From an uncultured Gemmatimonadota bacterium (GTDB taxonomy: Bacteria; Gemmatimonadota; Gemmatimonadetes; Gemmatimonadales; GWC2-71-9): 23,262 bases of DNA. Each line of letters begins with the position of its first letter. Position 1 is the stretch's first letter. The stretch lies in NCBI GenBank assembly GCA_946887295.1, contig CAMPKP010000040.1, forward strand, positions 1 to 23,262, given 5' to 3'. Shown here piece by piece: positions 15,720 to 22,888 of the stretch. The translations under genes and the position numbers were made by a program. The notes under the pieces were generated by a model that saw nothing but the letters and a program-made list of their open reading frames with translations, was not told the origin of the DNA and did no database searches.

Positions 15720-16790
15720 TCAGCGGGGGACGAAATCGGTGTCGGGGGTCAGCCGGCGGGCGAAGGCGGCGAGCAGCCTCGCCGTGCGGTCGAGGTCTTC
15801 CAGTGCCACCATCTCGTTGGGGCTGTGCATGTACCGATTGGGGACCGAGACCAGGGCGGTGGCCACGCCGTGATGGGCGTTGAAGATCGCCTCGGCATCG
15901 GTGTGGGTGTCCCGCGAGGCCGCCTCGATGGAGTAGGGAATGCCCTCGGCCACCGCGGTGGCCGCCAGCAGGTCGAACACCACCTCGCTGACCGACGCCC
16001 CGCGCGAGAGCACCGGGCCCCCGTCCAGGCGATAGTCGCCGTGCCGCCGCTTGTCCACGCCGGGGTAGTCGGTCGCGTGGGTGACGTCCACCACGATCGC
16101 GACGTCGGGCTCGAGCGCCACCGCGGAGCTGCGCGCCCCGCCGCCGTGGGCGGCGATCTCCTCCCTGGTCGTGGCCACGGCGCTCACCGCCGCGGACGGG
16201 CGGTCACCGGAGGCGAGCATGCGGGCGGCCTCCAGTACCACGAAGGCGCCGATCCGGTTGTCGATGCTCCGGCTGACCAGGCGTCCGTTGGGGAACTCCA
16301 GCACGCCCGTGGAGAGAACCCCCGGGTCTCCGATGCGGAGCTGCTGCTCGGCTTCGGCCCGGTTGGACGCGCCCACGTCGATCCACAGGTCCTCGACCTT
16401 GGAGACCTTCTCCCGGTCCTCCTTGTCCATGATGTGGATCGCCTTCTTGCCGACCACTCCGGTGACGGGGCCTCCGCGGCCCAGCAGCCGGACCCGCTGT
16501 CCGACGAATACCTGGTGATCCCAGCCGCCGATGGTGTCGAAACTGATGAAGCCGTCGTCGTCGATGTGGGTGACCATCACCCCGATCTCGTCGATGTGGC
16601 CCGCCAGCATCACCCGCGGCCGCCCGCCGGGGTTCACGATCGCGTACGAGTTGCCCGCGACGTCCGCCCGGACCTCGTCGGCGAAGGACTGCGCCTCCTT
16701 CCGCCACGCCCGGGCCGGCGCGGCTTCGAAGGACGAAGGGCCCGGAGTGTCGAGCAGGGACTTGAGGAATGCGAGGGATTCGGGGGTCAT
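15720..16790 (-). CDS. M42 family metallo-aminopeptidase (glutamyl aminopeptidase/TET type)
   Basis: A 356-residue cytoplasmic aminopeptidase. The start TPESLAFLKSLLDTPGPSSFE is typical of M42. Metal and catalytic residues are present: H65 and D67 in AGHIDEIG, bridging D177 in SIDNRIG, E210/E211 in TTREEIAAHG, D235 in VDVTHATD and H322 in RYMHSPNE. The domain between the first and second metal-binding segments (about 75-165) is the usual M42 dimerisation/oligomerisation domain. These enzymes form dodecameric tetrahedra that trim short peptides in the cytosol, which suits an adjacent peptide importer. The ATG at 16790 is preferred over an in-frame GTG at 16820, because the family starts about ten residues before the LKSLLDTPG motif. 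Confidence 0.95.
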   Translation of the reverse strand: MTPESLAFLKSLLDTPGPSSFEAAPARAWRKEAQSFADEVRADVAGNSYAIVNPGGRPRVMLAGHIDEIGVMVTHIDDDGFISFDTIGGWDHQVFVGQRVRLLGRGGPVTGVVGKKAIHIMDKEDREKVSKVEDLWIDVGASNRAEAEQQLRIGDPGVLSTGVLEFPNGRLVSRSIDNRIGAFVVLEAARMLASGDRPSAAVSAVATTREEIAAHGGGARSSAVALEPDVAIVVDVTHATDYPGVDKRRHGDYRLDGGPVLSRGASVSEVVFDLLAATAVAEGIPYSIEAASRDTHTDAEAIFNAHHGVATALVSVPNRYMHSPNEMVALEDLDRTARLLAAFARRLTPDTDFVPR

Positions 16791-16838
16791 GGAGCCACCA
16801 TGAAGAAGGCCAATAGTCACGTGAGTCGAACGGGTTGT

Positions 16839-17750
16839 CTACCCCCGCACCGCGCGAAGGTTCGGCGAATCACTCCGCCAGCGCACCATGCCGGGGGCTT
16901 CCCGGCCTTCCAGCGCCCCCTGCAGCAGCTCCGCCCCGTCTACCACCCGGGGCCCCGACCGGGAAGTGAAGGCGTTGCCGTCCAGGACCCAGACGGGCAC
17001 CGACCGTAACACCCCCGCGGCACCGGGATCGGCGAGCGCCGAGAGCTCCGCGATGCTGCGCTCGACACCGAATCCGCAGAGCATGATCACCAGGATGTCC
17101 GGCCGGAGCGCCGCCAGCTCGGGCCACGCTCGCCGGGCGGAATGGCTGCCCGGTTCCGCGCCTACGTCCCGGCCCCCGGCCGCCTCGACCAGCTCGGGGA
17201 CCCAGTGGCCCGCGAGGTACAGCGGCTCCAGCCATTCGATGCAGGCGACTCGGGGACGGGAGTTCCGGCGACCCGCCCGCACCCGCTCGAGGCGACTCCG
17301 AAGGGCGGCGACCACCTCTTTCCCATTCGGCGCCAGGTCGAGCGCCCGTGCGACCGCCCGAATGTCGGCCCAGATCCCCTCCACCGTCCGGCCCCGGAGC
17401 GACAGCACGGCCGGAGCGGGATGCATCGCCCCCGCCAGCCGGTGGACCTCTCCTTCGGCGACGGCGCAGACCTCGCAGAGGTCCTGGGTGATGAGGAGAT
17501 CGGGAGCCAGTCGGCGGAGCGCAACAGCGTCCACACCGATGACAGGCCTGCCCGCCTGATGCAGCCGGCGGATCTCGGCGTCGATGGCTGCGCCGGAAGC
17601 GCCGGGATCTATCGGGGTGGCCGTGATTCTGGGAAGGCCGAGCACCGATGCGGGGTAATCGCACTCGTGGGAGATCCCGACCAGGCTGCCGGCGCCGCCG
17701 ATGGCCGCCACGATCTCGGTGGCGGCGGGAAGCAAGCTAACTACCCGCAT
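16839..17750 (-). CDS. BtuF-like (cobalamin-binding type) periplasmic-binding fold protein lacking an obvious signal peptide
   Basis: A 303-residue class III binding-protein fold. The start VSLLPAATEIVAAIGG, then LVGISHECDYP, and the central TQDLCEVCAVAEGEV are the signature of the family often annotated as cobalamin- or vitamin B12-binding ABC protein. The first residues form the first beta-strand of the domain itself, so no signal peptide precedes it. No btuC or btuD gene is nearby, so the classical ABC transporter role is not supported by context. C92/C95-type CxxC suggests metal or cofactor binding; the ligand is unknown. The ATG at 17750 directly follows the stop codon of the upstream gene with no gap. 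Confidence 0.85.
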   Translation of the reverse strand: MRVVSLLPAATEIVAAIGGAGSLVGISHECDYPASVLGLPRITATPIDPGASGAAIDAEIRRLHQAGRPVIGVDAVALRRLAPDLLITQDLCEVCAVAEGEVHRLAGAMHPAPAVLSLRGRTVEGIWADIRAVARALDLAPNGKEVVAALRSRLERVRAGRRNSRPRVACIEWLEPLYLAGHWVPELVEAAGGRDVGAEPGSHSARRAWPELAALRPDILVIMLCGFGVERSIAELSALADPGAAGVLRSVPVWVLDGNAFTSRSGPRVVDGAELLQGALEGREAPGMVRWRSDSPNLRAVRG

Positions 17751-18176
17751 TCAACGCTCAATCAAACGGCTGGGCCGGTAGTTCCCGAAGAGTAGAAGTC
17801 CGGTGAGTGTCGCGATGAGGGCCCGGAAGTCGTAAGTGAGGGAGTAGGCGATCAGTCCGAGCAGGGCGGGGGCCTCCACCAGCGCCCAGATGGTGACCGC
17901 CTTGCCGAGGTTCACCCGCCACCACTCGTCCTGGGATGTGGCAGGCCCCGGCCGGCCCAGCCGGCCCGCGGTAAACATCGCCGCGCCGAAGAGAAGCGCG
18001 CTCACCAGGAAGAGTGAGATGTAGAGCACCCGGCGCTCGGGCAGGGCGTACACCGGCACCGGCGAGGCCCGACCCAGGTACCAGGCGACCAGGCAGAACA
18101 GCAGGACCCCGATCACCAGGGCCGCGTGGATGATCCTGGCGCTGATCGCCGGTGAGACGGGTGCGCCGGGAGGCAC
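17751..18176 (-). CDS. Small four-helix integral membrane protein, unknown function
   Basis: A 141-residue hydrophobic protein with four predicted membrane segments, approximately residues 14-36, 50-70, 92-112 and 115-131. No family was recognised. The GTG at 18176 is chosen because it lies one base after the stop of the transporter gene; a longer in-frame extension would run into the transporter in the wrong frame. A partner or accessory subunit of the OPT transporter is possible from this tight spacing, but nothing in the sequence proves it. Confidence 0.72.
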   Translation of the reverse strand: MPPGAPVSPAISARIIHAALVIGVLLFCLVAWYLGRASPVPVYALPERRVLYISLFLVSALLFGAAMFTAGRLGRPGPATSQDEWWRVNLGKAVTIWALVEAPALLGLIAYSLTYDFRALIATLTGLLLFGNYRPSRLIER

Positions 18177-18177
18177 G

Positions 18178-20370
18178 TCAGCGGCTCGCGACGCGGTAGA
18201 GCACGAATCCGAGCCCGGCAAAGGCGGCCAGCGCGACCAGGTCGCTCTGGGCGAAGGCGCCCAGCGCTTCCTGGAGGCCGGTGATGTGCGCCAGGTACTC
18301 CGCCGCCGGCACCTGCGCCGCATCCGCCCTGGCCACCAGGGCGGCGGCGATCCCGGCGATGGTGATCCCCGCGATCGCGCCACCGGCGATCAAGCCGCTG
18401 GAGAAGAGCACCCCAGGCCCCGACTCGACCTGGGCGAGCGACTCGCCGCTTCCCGATCTCCGCCGCTCCACCAGCCAGCGGATGACCCCGCCCGCGAACA
18501 TGGAGGCCGAAGTGGAGATGGGGAGGTACACGCCGACTGCGATCGGCAGCGACTGGAGGCCCATCAGCTCGATGGCGATGGTGAGGCACACCCCGATCAG
18601 GACCAGCCCCCAGGGCAGCTTCTGGGTGAGGATGCCGTCGGTCACCAGCGCCATGATCGTGGCCTTGGGGGAGTCCAGCTTGGTGATGGGGCGCCCGTCG
18701 ATCTCGCGGATCCGGCCCCCGATCCCCGGGTCCACCAGGTAGGCGACTTCCTTGGTGGCCGGGTCCACCAGGTACTTCCCGGGCAGCACCCCGCCGGTCG
18801 GCAGGTTCACCCGCACGACCTCCCACTCCTCCCCGCCGTGGCGCATCGTCTCGCCGAGGGTCGTCACCGAGCGGTCACCCTCGCCGGGCGCCGCTGCCGA
18901 CAGGGTCACTCCCGGATGCCGCTCGGGGACGATGGTGGTGTAGGTGTTGTTCAGGAGGGCGAGGGTCCAGCCGATCGCGAGCGCCGAGGTGACCGCGCCG
19001 ATCAGAATCGCGATCTGCTGCCGGCGGGGCGTGGCGCCGACCAGGTATCCGGTCTTGAGGTCCTGGCTGGTGGCGCCCGCGTTGCCCGCGGCGACCGCGA
19101 TGACGCCGGCGATCGTGAGCGCCCCGACCCGGTGATCCACGCCGGTCCAGCCGATCAGCAGAAAGATCGTCGCGGTGCCGATGAGGGCGGCGATGGTCAT
19201 GCCCGAGATGGGATTGGCGCTGACCCCGATCTCGCCGGTGATCCGGGACGAGACCACGACGAAGAAAAAGCCGAAGACCACGATGAGCACCGCGCCCAGC
19301 AGGTTCACCGCGAGCTGCGGCAGCAGGGTGAGGACCAGCGCCAGCGCACCGGCGCCGACCGGCGTGATCCAGATCGGCAGGTCCACATCGGTGCGGAGCC
19401 TGGAGGCCGTCTCGCCCAGGCTGCCTCGCAGATCGTTGAATCCCGAGCGGAACGCCGAGACGATGGTCGGCAGTGAGCGGACCAGCGCGATGATCCCGGC
19501 GGTCGCCACCGCGCCGGCCCCGATGTAGAAGACGAAGTGGGCGCGCACCTCGCCCGGGCTCATGTCGGCGATGAGCTTCGGCTCGGCGAAGATCGGCTGG
19601 GTCAGACCCGAGCCGAAGAGCTTGATGGCGGGAATGAGCACCATGTAGGCGAGAAAACCGCCGGCGAAGAGGTAGCCGGCGATCCGGGGTCCGATGATGT
19701 ACCCGACGCCCATGAGCTCGGGAGAGACTTCCGCCGAGATGGAGGCGCCCTGGTAGGACCGCGAGACCCAGCCCGGGTACTCCTTCCATCCGCGGAGTCC
19801 CGCCATCAGGAACTTGTAGACGAACGCGATGCCGAACGCCTGGAACAGGCGACGCGCCTGGAGACCGCCCCGCTCTCCCGCGATCAGCACCTCGGCGCAC
19901 GCCGTCCCTTCGGGATACGGGAGCCGGTCGTGTTCCTTCACGATGAGCGCGCGACGAAGCGGGATCATGAGCAGCACACCCATCACCCCGCCGACCACCG
20001 CCACGATCGCCACCTTGCCCACCGTCAGGTCGTAGCCCAGGAGCAGGATGGCGGGCAAGGTGAAGACGATGCCCGCGGCGATCGACTCGCCGGCCGAGCC
20101 GGTCGTCTGCACGATGTTGTTTTCGAGGATGGTGGACTTGCCGAGGGTTCGGAAGAACGCGACCGCAAGCACGGCGATCGGGATCGACGCCGACACCGTG
20201 AGACCGATCTTGAGCGCGAGATAGACGCTCGAGGCGGCGAACACGATGCCGAGGATGGCTCCGAGCACCACGGCGCGGACCGTCAGCTCGGCGGGAGACT
20301 GGCTGGGCGGCACGAACGGCTGGAAGCCCGGGGCGTCGGACGTAGGACGGGGTATGGAGGCGGTCGCCAT
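18178..20370 (-). CDS. OPT-family oligopeptide transporter
   Basis: A 730-residue, inner-membrane secondary transporter with many hydrophobic segments over almost its full length. Typical features are the start SPAELTVRAVVLGAILGIVFAAS, the TGSAGESIAAG helix, NPISGMTIAALIG in the middle and MFAGGVIRWLVE near the end. A soluble loop of about 100 residues lies at about 490-590. It belongs to the prokaryotic OPT branch, which imports small peptides or in some members metal chelates. Which substrate this one takes is not visible. ATG at 20370 is preferred; an in-frame GTG at 20448 would add 26 residues without OPT similarity. It is the first gene of the long minus-strand run, with its promoter in 20371-20620. 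Confidence 0.93.
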   Translation of the reverse strand: MATASIPRPTSDAPGFQPFVPPSQSPAELTVRAVVLGAILGIVFAASSVYLALKIGLTVSASIPIAVLAVAFFRTLGKSTILENNIVQTTGSAGESIAAGIVFTLPAILLLGYDLTVGKVAIVAVVGGVMGVLLMIPLRRALIVKEHDRLPYPEGTACAEVLIAGERGGLQARRLFQAFGIAFVYKFLMAGLRGWKEYPGWVSRSYQGASISAEVSPELMGVGYIIGPRIAGYLFAGGFLAYMVLIPAIKLFGSGLTQPIFAEPKLIADMSPGEVRAHFVFYIGAGAVATAGIIALVRSLPTIVSAFRSGFNDLRGSLGETASRLRTDVDLPIWITPVGAGALALVLTLLPQLAVNLLGAVLIVVFGFFFVVVSSRITGEIGVSANPISGMTIAALIGTATIFLLIGWTGVDHRVGALTIAGVIAVAAGNAGATSQDLKTGYLVGATPRRQQIAILIGAVTSALAIGWTLALLNNTYTTIVPERHPGVTLSAAAPGEGDRSVTTLGETMRHGGEEWEVVRVNLPTGGVLPGKYLVDPATKEVAYLVDPGIGGRIREIDGRPITKLDSPKATIMALVTDGILTQKLPWGLVLIGVCLTIAIELMGLQSLPIAVGVYLPISTSASMFAGGVIRWLVERRRSGSGESLAQVESGPGVLFSSGLIAGGAIAGITIAGIAAALVARADAAQVPAAEYLAHITGLQEALGAFAQSDLVALAAFAGLGFVLYRVASR

Positions 20371-20620
20371 GCGTTCCGGTTGGGTGAAAGGTGCAAGGAT
20401 ACTACGGCGTTCGGCGGCAGGCCGGAAGTCGCGACCCTGTTGCGACACAGGGGAAGCCGGGGCGAAGTCTCGCCCTGCGCGTGAGGGTGATCACTGCGGT
20501 CAAGCCCGTGCCCCGCTAGTGTATGCAGCACCGGCTCGGGCCGGTCCAACGCATTTACCCTGATCGCGATCCGGCCGCTCCACGCGGTTGGCGCGGTCCT
20601 CACCCGCCTGGGAGGCCGGT
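20371..20620. other. Intergenic region between OPT transporter and small membrane genes
   Basis: A 250-bp divergent gap without a credible gene. It should carry the promoter of the long minus-strand run and that of the small plus-strand pair. A 10-bp palindrome GATCGCGATC lies at 20562-20571. No convincing -35/-10 pair was found on either strand. Confidence 0.5.
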
Positions 20621-20770
20621 ATGCTCTGGACGATCTTCGTCATCCTGCTGGTACTTTGGCTGCTCGGAATGGTGACGTCCTACACGCTCGGCGGTTTCAT
20701 CCACATCCTGCTGGTCGTGGCGCTCGCAATCATTCTCATCCGGGTCATCCAGGGCCGTCGCCCCGTATGA
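20621..20770 (+). CDS. lmo0937-family small membrane protein
   Basis: A 49-residue protein, almost all of it two hydrophobic segments: residues 2-18 (LWTIFVILLVLWLLGMV) and 24-41 (GFIHILLVVALAIILIRV), with a positive C-terminal tail GRRPV. Sequence and length match the small lmo0937-type membrane proteins found widely in bacteria. Their function is not established; several are linked to envelope stress. The ATG at 20621 follows GGGAGG at 20610-20615. An in-frame TTG at 20588 would add an unrelated leader and is rejected. Its stop overlaps the next start by four bases (ATGA). Confidence 0.88.
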   Translation: MLWTIFVILLVLWLLGMVTSYTLGGFIHILLVVALAIILIRVIQGRRPV

Positions 20771-20988
20771 AGCCTGCCACGATCGTCGGCATCATCCTGA
20801 TCGTGATCGGCGTGGTCGGCTTCGCGCTCGGTGGGTTCTCCTTCACCAAGAAGGAGAAGGTGCTCGATGTGGGCCCCATCGAGGCGACCGCCGAAAACAA
20901 GAAGTCGGTGCCGATCTCGCCGCTCCTCGCCGGCATCGCGCTGGTGAGCGGCGTGGTACTGGTGGCCGCGGGATCCCGGAAGTCGTGA
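20767..20988 (+). CDS. Small two-helix membrane protein
   Basis: A 73-residue protein with membrane segments at about residues 5-23 and 53-69, flanking a soluble stretch KKEKVLDVGPIEATAENKK. The pattern GGFSFTKKEKVLDVGPI resembles small conserved proteins common in Proteobacteria and Gemmatimonadota and usually left as hypothetical. It overlaps the lmo0937-type gene by four bases, so the two are likely translated together. The gene ends at a terminator. Function is unknown. Confidence 0.82.
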   Translation: MKPATIVGIILIVIGVVGFALGGFSFTKKEKVLDVGPIEATAENKKSVPISPLLAGIALVSGVVLVAAGSRKS

Positions 20989-20990
20989 CA

Positions 20991-21028
20991 CAAAAAGGCC
21001 GCGGGCATCCGCCCGCGGCCGTCCTTTT
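20991..21028. terminator. Bidirectional intrinsic terminator
   Basis: Perfect 10-bp GC-rich arms GGCCGCGGGC (20997-21006) and GCCCGCGGCC (21011-21020) with loop ATCC. GTCCTTTT follows on the plus strand, and five A residues at 20992-20996 give a T-run on the minus strand. It serves the small membrane genes (plus) and the dacB gene (minus), whose stop codons face it. Confidence 0.9.
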
Positions 21029-21047
21029 CATCATCGAGATCGGTGGA

Positions 21048-22580
21048 TCAGGGCGCCGTGGTGCTGTCGGCGAGCCACGCGGGGCGGCCGTCCTCGTCGC
21101 CACCGAGCTGCACCGGCGGGGGCGGCGTGCTGTCGGTCGGAATGACGACGCCGTCGGCGCCGAGATCGCGGAAGAGCTTCCACTGCGCCTGCCGTGCGGC
21201 CCACGGACGGCTACCGTTGTACATCAGTGACACCAGGAGCACGCCGTCCGCTCCGCCCAGGTACCCGACGACGGTGGAGACCTGCCCCAGGGTCCCGGTC
21301 TTGGCCCGCACTACCCCCTCGCCGGGAAAGCCGGTGTTGAGGCGGCGCAGCGTGCCGGTGCCGTTCGCCGGGAGCAGCTGGGGAAAGTTCTGCCCGGCGG
21401 CGGTGGAAGGGAACTTGGCGAGATACGAGATGAAGGCCGAGGGCGCCACCCGGTCGTCGTAGGACAGTCCGCTGCCGTCGGTGAGGTAGACGCCCTCACT
21501 GGACCCGATGACGTCGAGCACGTGCTGGGTGAGCCGCTCCGGCGCCTTATCCCGGCCGCCTGCCCACTGGAGCAGCAGCTCGGCGCCGAGGTTGAGGCTC
21601 CGGCGGTTGATCTCGCTGGCCAGCGAATCGAGCGGCGCGGAGGCCACCTCGGCCAGGATCTGCGGCTCGCCCTCGGGCGGCGCTCCGATGTAGGGCGCCC
21701 GGTTCCACGAGATTCCCGCGCGGGCCAGCGCCGAACCCCACACCGCGTTCAGGACCACCTTGGGATCGGATGCGACCGCCGTGAGGCGCCTCTGTGAGGC
21801 CCGGATCCCGATCGTTCCAGTCACGATCCAGCCGCCGTCCTTGCGGCGCGCCAGGCCCAGGCGCGTTCTCCGCCCTGCCTTCGTCGTCGCCGAGACGGTC
21901 ACCAGCGAAGTGATGCCCGCGGGAGCGGTCTCCACCAGGCGGGCCCGGCGGCCGACCTTGGCCCCGGGACGCACCGTGATCCAGACGATGTTCTCGTGGA
22001 GGGTGAGCGGCCCGACCGGGGGCGCGAACAACCGGCCCCGGTGGCGCTGGGACCAGGCGGCGGGATAAGTGGCGTTGGCGGGCCCGTCGGCGCTCTGGAC
22101 CTGCAGGGGTCCGGTGAGCTTCCGGATGCCGCTGCTCGCCAGTTGGAGCGCGAGGTCGTACAGCGTCGGCCCGGAGCCCTGTGCCCGCTCCAACGTGGGG
22201 TCGCCGTTCAGCTCCAGGGCCCAGCTTCCGACCCATGCGCCGCTCTCGGGGTCCACGCCGCCCATGCCCACGACCCGGGTAGAGCGCCGGGCGCTGCCAC
22301 CCAGTATGCTGCGGGCGAATCCGGTGGTGAAGAGCTTGACCGTCGAGGCGGGCACCATTGGCTGGTGCGGGTTCACGCTCCAGAGCATGCGGCCGGTCTG
22401 GTCCGCCACGGCGATGCCCCACTGGCCCGGGGCTCGCCGGGACGCGGTCTCGAACCAGGTGGTCAGGCGCCCGACCAGGGCGTCGTCGGAGACCTGCGCC
22501 GCCAATGGAGCCGGCGGGCCGATGGATACGACCGCCAGCACGAGAGCCGGGACGAAGCGACGCAACAGCGAAAGTGGCAA
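21048..22580 (-). CDS. dacB: D-alanyl-D-alanine carboxypeptidase/endopeptidase (PBP4, S13)
   Basis: A 510-residue exported penicillin-binding protein that trims or hydrolyses peptidoglycan crosslinks. A signal peptide covers about residues 1-29 (FVPALVLAVVSIG, cleavage near LAAQ). The three active-site motifs are S79-T-V-K82 in PASTVKL, S328-L-N330 in RRSLNLGAE, and K427-T-G in AKTGTLGQ. The large insertion between the first two motifs is normal for family S13. A tail of about 25 residues rich in Pro and Asp follows the domain. It starts at TTG (22580) with AGGA about eight bases upstream; no better ATG or GTG fits the signal peptide. A candidate promoter lies at 22635-22662. It is monocistronic here. 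Confidence 0.95.
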   Translation of the reverse strand: MPLSLLRRFVPALVLAVVSIGPPAPLAAQVSDDALVGRLTTWFETASRRAPGQWGIAVADQTGRMLWSVNPHQPMVPASTVKLFTTGFARSILGGSARRSTRVVGMGGVDPESGAWVGSWALELNGDPTLERAQGSGPTLYDLALQLASSGIRKLTGPLQVQSADGPANATYPAAWSQRHRGRLFAPPVGPLTLHENIVWITVRPGAKVGRRARLVETAPAGITSLVTVSATTKAGRRTRLGLARRKDGGWIVTGTIGIRASQRRLTAVASDPKVVLNAVWGSALARAGISWNRAPYIGAPPEGEPQILAEVASAPLDSLASEINRRSLNLGAELLLQWAGGRDKAPERLTQHVLDVIGSSEGVYLTDGSGLSYDDRVAPSAFISYLAKFPSTAAGQNFPQLLPANGTGTLRRLNTGFPGEGVVRAKTGTLGQVSTVVGYLGGADGVLLVSLMYNGSRPWAARQAQWKLFRDLGADGVVIPTDSTPPPPVQLGGDEDGRPAWLADSTTAP

Positions 22581-22634
22581 GGACGATCCTGTGAATGCGA
22601 TTCTTGGCAGCGTGCGAAACGTCGGGCCCGCAGG

Positions 22635-22662
22635 AATCTTCCCGGTCGAGACCGGTTGTCAA
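22635..22662 (-). promoter_or_regulatory. Candidate dacB promoter with palindromic spacer
   Basis: On the minus strand a consensus TTGACA (22662-22657) is followed after 16 bases by AAGATT (22640-22635), a weak -10. The spacer contains the perfect inverted repeat CCGGTC-GA-GACCGG (22642-22655), a possible operator. The -35 is strong, the -10 is not. Confidence 0.45.
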
Positions 22663-22825
22663 GCGTAAAATCAGATCCGGTAGAGGCTTATAAACGAGGG
22701 CCCGGGTGGGGCTCCCACTGCGGCGGTGGAGCGCGCCGTCGAGGCATCCAAGGTGGAGCAAGAACAAGGCCGGGGTGCGGCCTCCGGGTGAGCCAAGTCA
22801 CGGCCCTGCATTGGGCTTTCTCGGT

Positions 22826-22857
22826 ACCCTAAAGGGTCAGGCTCGGGGAGAGCCTGA
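22826..22857 (+). promoter_or_regulatory. Leader hairpins before the lipoprotein-like gene
   Basis: ACCCT-AA-AGGGT (22826-22837) is followed by TCAGGCTC-GGGGA-GAGCCTGA (22837-22857), an 8-bp perfect stem with a 5-base loop. They end about 20 bases before the AGGGAGG ribosome binding site, so they may form in the 5' leader. No U-run follows, so termination is not indicated. Confidence 0.5.
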
Positions 22858-22888
22858 GGGCACCAACGACGGACACCAGGGAGGTTTC

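Larger units (their letters stand above)
22581..22888. other. Intergenic region between dacB and the lipoprotein-like gene
   Basis: A 308-bp divergent gap with no credible gene. The dacB side holds a candidate promoter with a palindromic spacer (22635-22662). The other side holds two inverted repeats (22826-22837 and 22837-22857) ahead of the lipoprotein-like gene. No recognised riboswitch class matches. Confidence 0.55.

Noticed and set aside
17751..18383. 210-codon version of the small membrane protein
   Set aside because: The first 69 codons overlap the end of the OPT transporter in another frame and encode Arg/Ser/Pro-rich shadow sequence.
22826..22857. Riboswitch before the lipoprotein-like gene
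   Set aside because: The hairpins do not match the conserved cores of c-di-GMP, fluoride, cobalamin or preQ1 classes that I know, so only a generic leader structure is reported.
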